This document shows positions 25,875-34,400 of a DNA stretch of 64,000 bases, piece after piece. The notes under the pieces are model-generated. The model worked only from the letters and a program-made list of their open reading frames with translations. It made no database searches and was not told where the DNA came from. Positions within the stretch are counted from its first letter, which is position 1, and each line of letters starts with the position of its first letter. Source of the DNA: MR-S7 sp000400995 (GTDB lineage: Bacteria; Pseudomonadota; Gammaproteobacteria; Burkholderiales; Burkholderiaceae_C); the NCBI RefSeq assembly GCF_045291395.1, contig NZ_CP152342.1:2480001-2544000 (forward strand). Direction: 5' to 3'. The position numbers were made by a program, and so were the translations under genes.

Positions 25875-25887
25875 GACTCATAACGCC

Positions 25888-27357
25888 ATGCCGCTCACCC
25901 TCACCCGCACCGACCTGATTCGCAGCGCCAACTTCATCGGCGGCGCCTGGAGCGCCACGCCCACCGCACGCCTGGCCGTCACCGACCCGGCCACCGGCGA
26001 CGTCATCACAGAAGTGCACGACAGCGGCGCTCCAGAGGCCTGCGCCGCGCTGGACGCCGCCCACAACGCCTTTCCGGCATGGCGCAAGGTGCCGGCCAAG
26101 CAGCGTGCGGCGATCGTCAAGCGCTGGAATGACCTCGTGCTGGCGCACCAGGACGACCTGGGCAAGCTGATCTCCCTCGAACAGGGCAAGCCCCTGGCCG
26201 AGGGCAAGGGCGAGGTGGCCTATGCCGCGAGCTACATCGAATGGTTCGGCGAACAGGCCACGCGCATGAACGGCGAGGTCATCCCCGCGCCGCTGCCCGG
26301 CCGGCGCATGTTCGCGCTGCGCGAGCCCGTGGGCGTGGTGGCCGCGATCACGCCGTGGAACTTTCCCGCCGCGATGATCGCGCGCAAGATCGCGCCCGCG
26401 CTGGCCGCAGGCTGCACCGTGGTCTGCAAGCCCGCCGAGGACACGCCGCTCACCTCGCTCGCGCTGGTGCTGCTCGCGCACGAGGCGGGCGTGCCGCCCG
26501 GCGTGCTCAACATCGTCACCGCCTCGCGCGAGAAGACGCCCGAGGTGGTGAACGTGTGGCTCGACGATGCGCGCGTGCGCAAGATCACCTTCACCGGCTC
26601 CACGCCCGTGGGCAAGCACCTCGCGCGCCGCAGCGCCGACACGCTCAAGAAGCTCTCGCTGGAGCTGGGCGGCAATGCGCCCTTCATCGTGTTCGACGAC
26701 GCCGACGTGGATGCCGCCGTCGAAGGCTTCATGGCCGCCAAGTTCCGCAACGGCGGCCAGACCTGCGTGTGCCCCAACCGCGTGTTCGTGCACCGCGCGG
26801 TGTTCGATGCCTTCGCCAGCAAGCTCGCCGCGCGCGTGGGTGCGCTGAAGGTGGGCCCCGCGAGCGACCCCGCCTCGCAGATCGGCCCCATGATCAACGA
26901 CCGCGCGGTGGAGAAGATCGAGCGCCACGTGCAGGACGCCGTCGCCAAGGGCGCCAAGGTGCTCACCGGCGGCAAGCGCCTGCCGGAGCTGGGCGCCACC
27001 TACTACGCGCCCACCGTGCTCGCGGGTGCCGATGCGTCCATGCAATGCGCGTGCGAGGAAACCTTCGGCCCCGTCGCGCCGCTGACCGTGTTCGACGATG
27101 AGGCCGAGGTGATCCAGGCCGCCAACGACACGCCCTTCGGCCTCGCCGCCTACTTCTACAGCCAGGACGTGCGCCGCATCTGGCGCGTGGCCGATGCGCT
27201 CGAATCCGGCATCGTCGGCATCAACGAAGGCGCCATCTCGGCCGAGGCCGCGCCCTTCGGCGGCGTGAAGGAGTCGGGCTACGGGCGCGAGGGATCGACC
27301 CACGGGCTCGACGACTACTTGCACATCAAGTACGTCTGCCAAGGCCAACTGGACTGA
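25888..27357 (+). CDS. NAD(P)-dependent aldehyde dehydrogenase, succinate-semialdehyde/2,5-dioxovalerate type
   Basis: Cytosolic aldehyde dehydrogenase, 489 residues. Seen: PWNFPAAMIARKIAPALAAG, cofactor loop FTGSTPVGKHL, general base Glu in LELGGNAPF (about 254) and nucleophile Cys in GGQTCVCPNR (about 288). The nearest families are GabD-like succinate-semialdehyde and alpha-ketoglutaric-semialdehyde dehydrogenases; the latter ends the oxidative pathway from sugar acids and suits this operon. A TTG at 25873 is in frame, but the ATG at 25888 (MPLTLTRTD) fits better. No clear Shine-Dalgarno exists because a repeat element occupies the leader. The HpcH/HpaI gene follows after two bases. Confidence 0.9.
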   Translation: MPLTLTRTDLIRSANFIGGAWSATPTARLAVTDPATGDVITEVHDSGAPEACAALDAAHNAFPAWRKVPAKQRAAIVKRWNDLVLAHQDDLGKLISLEQGKPLAEGKGEVAYAASYIEWFGEQATRMNGEVIPAPLPGRRMFALREPVGVVAAITPWNFPAAMIARKIAPALAAGCTVVCKPAEDTPLTSLALVLLAHEAGVPPGVLNIVTASREKTPEVVNVWLDDARVRKITFTGSTPVGKHLARRSADTLKKLSLELGGNAPFIVFDDADVDAAVEGFMAAKFRNGGQTCVCPNRVFVHRAVFDAFASKLAARVGALKVGPASDPASQIGPMINDRAVEKIERHVQDAVAKGAKVLTGGKRLPELGATYYAPTVLAGADASMQCACEETFGPVAPLTVFDDEAEVIQAANDTPFGLAAYFYSQDVRRIWRVADALESGIVGINEGAISAEAAPFGGVKESGYGREGSTHGLDDYLHIKYVCQGQLD

Positions 27358-27359
27358 AC

Positions 27360-28163
27360 ATGCCCGCACACAACCCCTTCAAAGCCGCGCTGGCCGCTAA
27401 ACAGGCGCAGATCGGCCTGTGGCTCTCCATGGCCGACCCGTACCTGGCCGAAGCCGCCGCCACCTGCGGCTACGACTGGCTGCTGATCGACGGCGAGCAT
27501 GCCCCCAACGACCTGCGCAGCACCCTGGCTGCGCTGCAGGCCATGGCGCCCGACCCCGGCCAGCCCGTGGTGCGCGTGGTGGAGGGCAGCACCGCCCTCA
27601 TCAAGCAGATGCTGGACATCGGCGCGAAATCGCTGCTGGTGCCCATGGTCGATACGCCAAGCCAAGCCCGCGACATCGTCGCCGCCACGCAGTACCCGCC
27701 CAAGGGCGTGCGCGGCGTGGGCAGCGCCGTGGGGCGCGCGTCGCGCTGGAGCAGCCGCGCCGACTACCTGGCCGTGGCCGACGACGAGGTCTGCCTGCTG
27801 GTGCAGGCCGAGACCGTCACCGCGCTCGGCAACCTGGAGGCCATCTGCGCGGTGGACGGCGTGCACGGCGTATTCATCGGCCCGGCGGACCTCGCCGCGT
27901 CGATGGGCCACCGGGGCAACCCCGGCCACCCCGAGGTGCAGGCCGCCATCGAGGGCGCGATGAAGACCATCATCGCCAGCGGCAAGGCCGCGGGCACGCT
28001 CACGTCGGACCCGGCGCTCGCCCAGCGCTACCTCGACCTGGGCTGCACCTTCGTGGCCGTGGGCGTGGACGTGCTCATGTTCGCCAACGCGGCGCGCAAG
28101 CTGCGCACCCAGTTCGCGGGCGCCGCCGTGGCCGCGCCGGGCGCGCCCGGCGCAGCGTACTGA
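27360..28163 (+). CDS. HpcH/HpaI-type aldolase (5-keto-4-deoxyglucarate or 2,4-dihydroxyheptanedioate class)
   Basis: Class II metal-dependent aldolase of 267 residues. Family residues are visible: GLWLSMADPYLAEAAATCGY, WLLIDGEHAPND (Asp/His), RVVEGSTALIKQMLDIGAKS, LVQAETVTALGNLEAI (metal Glu) and GVFIGPADLAASMG (metal Asp). It cleaves 2-keto-3-deoxy acids to pyruvate plus an aldehyde; with the GarD-type enzyme upstream, 5-keto-4-deoxyglucarate to pyruvate and tartronate semialdehyde (GarL reaction) is the likely one. The ATG at 27360 follows the ALDH stop by two bases. It converges on the TonB receptor gene with only six bases between stops. Confidence 0.9.
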   Translation: MPAHNPFKAALAAKQAQIGLWLSMADPYLAEAAATCGYDWLLIDGEHAPNDLRSTLAALQAMAPDPGQPVVRVVEGSTALIKQMLDIGAKSLLVPMVDTPSQARDIVAATQYPPKGVRGVGSAVGRASRWSSRADYLAVADDEVCLLVQAETVTALGNLEAICAVDGVHGVFIGPADLAASMGHRGNPGHPEVQAAIEGAMKTIIASGKAAGTLTSDPALAQRYLDLGCTFVAVGVDVLMFANAARKLRTQFAGAAVAAPGAPGAAY

Positions 28164-28169
28164 ACGGCC

Positions 28170-30161
28170 TCAGAAATCGGCGGTCAAGCCCACGTACAGG
28201 CGCCGGCCGTCGAGGGTCTTGCCGTAGTCCGCGATGCTCACTTCCTTGTCCAGCAGGTTGTAGAAGCCGCCGAACAGGCGCAGGTTCTTGTTCACCTGGT
28301 AGGTGGCGCCCAGGTCCACCAGCGTGTAGGCCGGCAGCTGGCTGGTGCCGCCGTCGATGGTCTTGCCCTTGTAGCGCGCCTTGCCCCAGAGCTTGAGCGG
28401 GCCGGTCACGCTCCAGTCCGCGCCCAGGTTCAGCATGTGGCGCGGCAGGTTGTTCAGGGGCTTGCCCACGTCGGCGCCGCTCTTGATCTCGCTGTCGGTG
28501 AAGGTGTAGGACGTGGACAGCCGCACCGCGCCCAGCGGCATGCTCAGCGAGGCCTCCAGCCCGGTCAGGTCGGCGGAGCTGACGTTCACGTACTGGTTGA
28601 TGCGCTGGCGCGTCTCGCCGTTGTAGTGGCAGTCGGGCGCCGAGGCGGGGCTGGTGCAGATGGTCTGCGTGCTGATCTTGTCCTTGTAGCTGGTGCGGTA
28701 GACCGTCACGCCGGCGTTGGCGCCTTCGGGCGAAGTCCAGTTCAGGCCGATCTCGTAGTTGGTGCTCTTCTCGGGCTTGAGGTCCTTGTTGCCCATGTCC
28801 CACGCGGCGCCGCGCGCGGCGATCTCGACGATGTTGTCGTCGGCCTGCTTGAGCGTGGGCGCCTTGTAGCCGCCGCTGACGCCGCCCTTGAGCACGAACT
28901 CGGGCGTCAGGCGGTACACCCCGTACAGGCGCGGAATCCACTCGCTGCCGTAGTGCTCGTTGCGGTCGTAGCGCAGGCCGCCGACCACGGAGAGCTGGTC
29001 GTTCAGGAAGTATTCGTCCTCCGCGAACAGCGCCATCTGCCAGCGCGACAGGTCGGTCATGCGCGAGCCGGGGAAGCGGCTCGCGTCGTGGTTGGTGCTC
29101 TCCTTCTTGTACTCGCCGCCGAACGAGAGCATGTGGCTGCCCAGCGGCAGCACTGTCTTGGTGTTTGCGAAGGTGGCGGCGTACTCGGAATAGTTGCTGC
29201 CGTTGGTGATCTCCACCTCCTCGCGCGTGACGAAGGAGCTGGTGCGCGCCCCCGCGCCCCAGTCCACGTCGTGCGTCAGCGCGAAGTAGTCGCGCTCGTT
29301 GTTCACCGAACCGGCCGCGCCGGTGCGCGCCGTGCGCGTGTTGTCGCTCTCGCCGTGCGTCGCCTCCAGGCCCAGCGTCTGGGCGCCGGTGAGCTTCCAG
29401 GCCAGCTTGGCCGTGAGGTCCTTGCGCTCCTTGGCGGCGTAGCCGCCGGTGAAGCCGTCCTCGCTGCGCTGGAAGCGCGAGCCGTACAGCGTGAGGCCCA
29501 GGCGGTCGGAGACGATGGGGCCGCTCAGGTAGAAGCGCTCCTGGTGCTCGCCGCCCGCGTCCGAGCGCTCCTGCACCACGCCGTCCACGGTGACGCTGCC
29601 GGTCCAGGCGCTGGCCACCTTCTTGGTGATGATGTTGATCACGCCGCCGAGCGCGCTCGATCCGTAGAGCGACGACATCGGCCCGCGGATGACCTCGATG
29701 CGCTCGATGGCCGAGACGGGCGGCAGCCAGCCCACCTGCGTGGCGCTGCCGAAGCCGTTGTAGTACGCCTGCGAGGACGAGCCCAGCGGCTTGCCGTCGA
29801 CGAGGAACAGCACGTAGTCCTCGCCCAGCCCGCGCATGTAGACCTGCGTGGACTCGATCTTGCCGCCCGCGCCGCCCTCGATGGAGATGCCGGGAATGTC
29901 CTGCAGCGCGTCGGTCACGTCGCGGTAGCGCTTGCCTTCGAGCTGCTCCTGCGTGACCACGGTGATGGACGCGGGCGCGTCCGACAGCGCCTGCTCGTAG
30001 CCCGTGGCGGTCACCACCACGGCGGACAGCTTGGCCTCGGGCTGCGCGGCGCCGGCCTGGGCCTGCGCCCACGAGGCCGCGCCGCCCGCGAGCACGCCGG
30101 CCGCCAGGCGTGCGGCCCAGTGCATGCGCGATGGAGGGAAAGGGCTGGAAATCGAATGCAT
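28170..30161 (-). CDS. TonB-dependent siderophore receptor (FepA/CirA-like)
   Basis: Outer-membrane TonB-dependent receptor, 663 residues. A signal peptide (residues 1-37, ending AQAQA), a TonB-box-like stretch LSAVVVTATGYEQ, the plug domain (about 50-160, DAPASITVVTQEQLEGKRYR and the IERIEVIRGPMSSLYGS core), then a 22-strand barrel ending with the aromatic C-terminal GLTADF. The plug and barrel resemble catecholate/ferric-siderophore receptors. The ATG at 30161 has AGGAGA six bases upstream. It is the last gene of the DUF3649-PepSY-DUF3325 operon headed by a Fur box, so expression should rise when iron is scarce. Confidence 0.93.
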   Translation of the reverse strand: MHSISSPFPPSRMHWAARLAAGVLAGGAASWAQAQAGAAQPEAKLSAVVVTATGYEQALSDAPASITVVTQEQLEGKRYRDVTDALQDIPGISIEGGAGGKIESTQVYMRGLGEDYVLFLVDGKPLGSSSQAYYNGFGSATQVGWLPPVSAIERIEVIRGPMSSLYGSSALGGVINIITKKVASAWTGSVTVDGVVQERSDAGGEHQERFYLSGPIVSDRLGLTLYGSRFQRSEDGFTGGYAAKERKDLTAKLAWKLTGAQTLGLEATHGESDNTRTARTGAAGSVNNERDYFALTHDVDWGAGARTSSFVTREEVEITNGSNYSEYAATFANTKTVLPLGSHMLSFGGEYKKESTNHDASRFPGSRMTDLSRWQMALFAEDEYFLNDQLSVVGGLRYDRNEHYGSEWIPRLYGVYRLTPEFVLKGGVSGGYKAPTLKQADDNIVEIAARGAAWDMGNKDLKPEKSTNYEIGLNWTSPEGANAGVTVYRTSYKDKISTQTICTSPASAPDCHYNGETRQRINQYVNVSSADLTGLEASLSMPLGAVRLSTSYTFTDSEIKSGADVGKPLNNLPRHMLNLGADWSVTGPLKLWGKARYKGKTIDGGTSQLPAYTLVDLGATYQVNKNLRLFGGFYNLLDKEVSIADYGKTLDGRRLYVGLTADF

Positions 30162-30280
30162 GGAGTCTCCTGTGGATGAACAAGCCGCGCGCAGGGCGTG
30201 CGCGGCCCGGCCCCGCGCGCGAAGCCTGGGGTGGAAGGGCCTTCCCGCGCCCCGGGGGCGCAGGAAAGCCGGCGGAAAAG

Positions 30281-30613
30281 TCAGAGCGGAAGGGAGAGCA
30301 GCGCGGCCAGCAGCCCCGCGGCGCCGGCCGCGGGCGCCGCACGCCGCGCCGCATGGGGCGCATAGGTGAGCAGCAGCCCCAGCGCCAGTGCGGCGAAGGT
30401 CAGCAGGCCCAGCCACGCCGTGACCGCCACCGATGCGTTCCAGTGCACGAGGCACGGCAGCAGCGAGGCGGCCAGCAGGCCGTAGCCGCCCGCGCGCCAG
30501 GCCAGCGCACGGCCCTGCGGTGCGAGCCGCAGGTCGTCCCCGTGCCGCTCCATCGACGCGGCAATGGCGGTGAAGGCCGCGAAGGCCAGGAACAGGGCGG
30601 ACCAGGCCATCAT
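30281..30613 (-). CDS. DUF3325 small membrane protein (iron-uptake operon)
   Basis: A 110-residue protein of about three hydrophobic helices, matching the DUF3325 proteins found beside PepSY transporters and TonB receptors: WSALFLAFAAFTAIAASMER, Trp-Arg-Ala-Gly-Gly-Tyr-Gly-Leu-Leu motif, and a C-terminal LLTYAPHAARRAAP. Start at 30613 overlaps the PepSY stop by four bases (ATGA); a second ATG follows immediately. Function is unestablished; it may assist reduction or transport of siderophore iron at the inner membrane. Confidence 0.82.
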   Translation of the reverse strand: MMAWSALFLAFAAFTAIAASMERHGDDLRLAPQGRALAWRAGGYGLLAASLLPCLVHWNASVAVTAWLGLLTFAALALGLLLTYAPHAARRAAPAAGAAGLLAALLSLPL

Positions 30614-32265
30614 TGCGCCCGCTCCCAGGCCTGCGCCTTCACGGCCACGCCGCCGGTGGCGGGTGCCGCCGCGCGCGGCGCGGGCTTTGCGGCGGGCTTT
30701 CCGCGCAGCAGCCACCAGACCACCCAGCCGTGCAACGCGGCCAGCGCCAGCATGGTCAGGTCGAACCCGGCGATGCTCCACTGCCCGTGCGGAACGCTCT
30801 GCGCGAGCGAGGCGCCGCCCGTCAGCGGGTTGAGCACCGGCAGCAGCGCGAACAGCAGCGCGGCCAGCAGCATCTGCTCCAGCCACGCGCGGCGGTGCGT
30901 GCGCACCAACGGGTGCAGCAGGCACAGCAGCCAGGCGATGAAGAAGCCGCGGATCTCCCAGTCGCCGCGCGCCTCCAGCCCCGCGGGCAGCAGCCGGTTC
31001 ATCCAGAAATACGCGGCCGTGGCGACCGACAGGCCGGCGATGGAGCCCACGTTGAGCACTTCCACCAGCCGGTGGCCGAACGGCGTGCGCCCGAGCTTGC
31101 GGCGCTCGGGCAGCCGCTTGACCACCCACAGCACCATGCCCGTGGCCGCCATCACCGTGCCGACCACGCCGGAGAGAAACAGCAGCCAGCGCACGGCGGG
31201 CTCGGCGAAGCGGCCCAGGTGCACGCCCGTCACCACGTTGCTCGTGGCGCGCACCCACGAGGGCGCGGCCGGCTCGGGCCGATCGCGCATCCGGCCCGTG
31301 GCGCCGTCGAACAGCAGCGTGCGCGCCTGGCCGCGGTTGGCCAGGCTCTCGCCGCCGCCCTCGCGCAGCTCGATGGTGGCGCGCGGCGTGCCGGGCGCGT
31401 TCACCGTGATGCTGCCCACGCCGTGCACGGGCCAGCGCTGCGCGGCCTCGGCCATCAGCGGCGCGACGGGTGCCAGCGCCGCGGCCCCGGCCTCCTGCCT
31501 GCCCCCGCGCTGGCGCTCGCCCTGCGTCGTTGCCTGCGGGCGGGCGCCGCGCACTTCGGCGAAATAGGCGTTCGTGTCGCCGCCGTAGATGGCCTGGATG
31601 CCCCAGGGCATGAGCATGAACATCAGCAGCACCAGGCCGCTGAAGGTGATGACGAGGTGGAACGGCAGCGCCAGCACGGCCGTGGCGTTGTGCGCGTCGA
31701 GCCACGAGCGCTGGCCCTTCTTGGGGCGGAAGGTGAAGAAGTCCGTGAAGATCTTCTTGTGCGTGATGACGCCGCTGAGGATGGCCACGAACATGAACAT
31801 GGTGGCGATGCCCACGATCCAGCGGCCCCACACGCGCGGCATGGCGTACAGCTCGAAGTGGAAGCGGTAGAGGAAGGCGCCGCCGCGCGTCTCGCGCGGC
31901 TCGATGCGCTCGCCTGTGGCGGCGTCCAGCGTGGCGCGCTTGAGCCCGGCGCGGCCCTGCGCGGCCCCCGGCTCGCGCCAGGAGGCTTCCACCGCCGTCT
32001 GGCGCGGGCCGGGCAGCGAGAGCGTCCAGGTGGTGGCCTCGGGCGCGATGCGCTGCATGGCGTCCAGCGCGCGCTGCGCCGTCTCGGGGCCGGGCACGGA
32101 GACGTGCAGTTCGGGCCGCATCCAGTCGTCGATCTCGTCGCGGAAATAGCTCAGCGTGCCGGTGAAGAACACGGCGTAGAGCAGCCAGCCCAGCAGCAGG
32201 CCGCTCCAGGTATGCAGCCACGACATGGACTGCCGCAGCCCCTCGGGCTTGCCGTCGGGCCTCAT
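30610..32265 (-). CDS. PepSY-associated transmembrane protein (siderophore-iron reductase/transport type)
   Basis: Inner-membrane PepSY-TM protein, 551 residues. N-terminal helix LHTWSGLLLGWLLYAVFFTG, periplasmic PepSY segments (about 45-145 and 285-355), then helices including ITHKKIFTDFFTFRPKKGQR, the FHLVITFSGL segment and a further run of four to five helices. Conserved His residues in LHTWSG, GVITHKKI and TGVHLGRF are typical and could bind haem or pass electrons, in line with related proteins implicated in reducing ferric siderophores. It sits between DUF3649 and DUF3325, in the usual betaproteobacterial and pseudomonad order, upstream of a TonB receptor and under a Fur box. Confidence 0.88.
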   Translation of the reverse strand: MRPDGKPEGLRQSMSWLHTWSGLLLGWLLYAVFFTGTLSYFRDEIDDWMRPELHVSVPGPETAQRALDAMQRIAPEATTWTLSLPGPRQTAVEASWREPGAAQGRAGLKRATLDAATGERIEPRETRGGAFLYRFHFELYAMPRVWGRWIVGIATMFMFVAILSGVITHKKIFTDFFTFRPKKGQRSWLDAHNATAVLALPFHLVITFSGLVLLMFMLMPWGIQAIYGGDTNAYFAEVRGARPQATTQGERQRGGRQEAGAAALAPVAPLMAEAAQRWPVHGVGSITVNAPGTPRATIELREGGGESLANRGQARTLLFDGATGRMRDRPEPAAPSWVRATSNVVTGVHLGRFAEPAVRWLLFLSGVVGTVMAATGMVLWVVKRLPERRKLGRTPFGHRLVEVLNVGSIAGLSVATAAYFWMNRLLPAGLEARGDWEIRGFFIAWLLCLLHPLVRTHRRAWLEQMLLAALLFALLPVLNPLTGGASLAQSVPHGQWSIAGFDLTMLALAALHGWVVWWLLRGKPAAKPAPRAAAPATGGVAVKAQAWERAQ

Positions 32266-32326
32266 TGCTTAACCTCCGTGCTTTGCACTGCGGTGCGAGC
32301 CCCCTTCGGAACGGCCGGGCGGGGGC

Positions 32327-32656
32327 TCATGCCATCCCCCCGCGCTGCAGCCACCAGGCGGCCAGTGCCAGCACCGCGCCGGGCAGGCACACGCCCGCCC
32401 ATGCGCGCCAGGCGCTGGCGCAGCCGAATGCCCACATCGCCGCCACGGCGTGGACGATGAAGGCCAGCAGGGTCGAGGCCAGCGCCGCGTCGGCGCGCGG
32501 CATGCCCAGCCCGGCCATCGCATGCGCGCCCACCGCCGCGCCCGCCGCCGCGAGCAGGTAGCCGCCGGCCACGGCGGCGACGGTGCGCGAAGCTACCGCC
32601 GCGCGGTAGCGCCGCAGCGAGGGCGGCGGCTTGGCTGCCGGTGCAAGGGAAACCAT
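32327..32656 (-). CDS. DUF3649 small membrane protein (iron-uptake operon)
   Basis: 109 residues with three hydrophobic helices and the DUF3649 pattern RYRAAVASRTVAAVAGGYLL, then DAALASTLLAFIVHAVAAMW and a C-terminal WWLQRGG. First gene of the operon: DUF3649, PepSY, DUF3325, TonB receptor. The ATG at 32656 has AAGGA nearby and lies about 55 bases below the Fur box. No biochemical role is known. Confidence 0.85.
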   Translation of the reverse strand: MVSLAPAAKPPPSLRRYRAAVASRTVAAVAGGYLLAAAGAAVGAHAMAGLGMPRADAALASTLLAFIVHAVAAMWAFGCASAWRAWAGVCLPGAVLALAAWWLQRGGMA

Positions 32657-32712
32657 CCGTTCGGTCCTTTCTGGCGCCTTTCCGTAGTGCCGGAAGGCGC
32701 TTTGTCAAAAAC

Positions 32713-32737
32713 GGTAATGATAATAATTTTTATTACC
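32713..32737 (-). promoter_or_regulatory. Fur box controlling the TonB-receptor operon
   Basis: A 25-base palindrome-like AT-rich sequence beginning GGTAATGATAATAATT and ending TTATTACC. It contains GATAAT-type hexamers in inverted orientation, close to the Fur consensus of alternating GATAAT repeats, and stands out from the G+C-rich surroundings. Its position 57 bases upstream of the DUF3649 ATG implies repression by Fur-Fe(II) when iron is plentiful. Confidence 0.85.
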
Positions 32738-32754
32738 TATTTTGAGGACTATCA

Positions 32755-32797
32755 AAAATGGAGCTGGCCACGCTTGTCCAGCAATGGTTTCAGAAGG
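32755..32797. repeat. Possible degenerate copy of the dispersed repeat
   Basis: AAATGGAGCTGGCCACGCTT, followed by GTCCAGCAATGG, shares CGCTTGTCCA.CAA with copy 1 (13 of 14) and an AAATGG left flank, but the right arm has decayed. It lies between the Fur box and the stop of the broken MocR gene. Confidence 0.3.
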
Positions 32798-32857
32798 GTT
32801 TTCTATCGAAGTCCAGTGGCAGCAAGCGCAGCCAGCTCTCTTTTTTGCGCATCGCCC

Positions 32858-34328
32858 TCACGCGGCAGCCCCGGCGATGACGGCTGCCAGCCGCCGCGCG
32901 GCCTCCGCGACCTGCTCCGCCGGGAACGCCCCCAGGCCCAGCACCAGCCCCGGCCGGCCGCTGCCGGGCGCATACATCGGCGACAGCGGGCGCACCGCCA
33001 CGCCGGCCCGCACGGCCTGGAGGGCGACCGCCCGGTCGTCGATGCGCGGCGCCAGCCACAGCACGCAGTGCATGCCCTGGTCGCTCGGCTGCAGCCATGC
33101 CAGGCCGCCGGGCAGCGCCTCCTGCAGGATCTGCAACAGCTGGGCCCTGCTCTGCGCATAGACGCCCCGGATGCGCCGGATGTGCCGGTCCAGGTGCCCT
33201 TCTGCGATGAAGGCGGCCAGCACGTGCTGGTCGGCGCTGGGCGGGTGCCGGTCCATGAGCGCGCGGGCGCCGCGGAACGCCTGCACGAGCGCGGGCGGCA
33301 CGACGGCATAGCCGAGCCGCAGCGAGGGAAAGAGGATCTTGCTGAAAGTGCCCAGGTAGACCACCCGCCCGGGGTCCAGCCCTTGCAGCGAGGGAAACGG
33401 GTGGCCCGTGTAGCGCAGCTCGCTGTCGTAGTCGTCCTCCACGATCCACGCCGAGCGGGCGCGCGCCCAGTCCAGCAGCGCGTTGCGCCGCGCCATGCCC
33501 ATGGGCATGCCCAGAGGGTACTGGTGCGACGGCGTGACGAACGCGGCGCGGGCGCCGGGGCACAGGCGCAGGCCGGCCGCGATGTCGATGCCCTCCTCGT
33601 CCACGGGCACGCGCACCCTCCGTCCGGGCGCCAACGCGTCCAGGAGGGCCGTGATGCCCAGATAGGCGGGGTTCTCCACCCAGGCGCAATCGTCCTGCCC
33701 CAGCAGCACCATGCAGGCGAGGAACAGGCCCTGCTGCGTACCCGTGGTGACGATGACCTGCTCCGCGCCGCAGTGCACGGAGCGCGACCGCCGGACGTAG
33801 TCGGCAATGGCCTCCCGCAGCGGCAGCGCGCCCTGGGGGTCGCCATAGCCGCCGGGCGCGCCCGCGCCATGGGCGCGGATGCGGTTGCCCAGGCGGCGCC
33901 ACGCCAGGCCGGGCGCCGCCATGCCCACGGGCACAGAGACGGCGAACGGCACGGGCGGAAGCGGCGTGAACTGCGAGGCCACCCGGGCGAATGCCTCCGC
34001 CGCAGGCGGCAGCGGGGGCAGCGGCATGCCGCGCGCCGCCCCTTGCGCGGCACGCCCGCCAAAGACGGCGCGACCTGCGTGCCCACGCCGGGGCACGACA
34101 CCAGGAAGCCCTCGGCCATCAGCTGCTCGTACACCTGGACCACCGTGCCGCGGGCGATGCCCAGGGATTCGGCCAGCGCGCGCGTCGACGGCAGGGACTC
34201 CCCGGCTGCAGCCCGCCGCCCTTCACCGCGTCGCGCAGCTTCTGCGCCAGCTGGCGCCCCAGCGCGCCGGCGCTGCGGTCGAGCGGGCCGATGGCGGGAA
34301 TCTGCGGCGTCTTGGCGGTGCGCGGCAT
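32858..34328 (-). pseudogene. MocR-type regulator broken by two frameshifts
   Basis: A MocR/PdxR-like gene spread over three frames. It begins with ATG at 34328 (MPRTAKTPQIPAIGPLDRSA; ...LRDAVKGGGLQPG), moves to a second frame at the CCCC run 34200-34203 to give SLPSTRALAESLGIARGTVV, the core of the GntR-type winged helix, and to a third frame near 34039-34042 to give the intact aminotransferase-like domain (412-residue open frame from 34096; TPSHQYPLGMPMGMARR, VEDDYDSELRY, GTFSKILFPSLRLGY). Each shift is explained by loss of one base in a G/C run. Either the gene is inactive or these are sequencing errors. It is divergent from the PaiB-like gene at 34401, its probable target. Confidence 0.8.
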
Positions 34329-34400
34329 GCGTTGTGGTCCACGAAAATAAAGTGAAACTGGTACACCTTCCTGAACCAGGATAGACGAACAATCGCCGCC

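Noticed and set aside
32758..32880. Short 40-codon frame next to the Fur box
   Set aside because: No homology or ribosome-binding site. It overlaps a decayed repeat and the end of the broken MocR gene.
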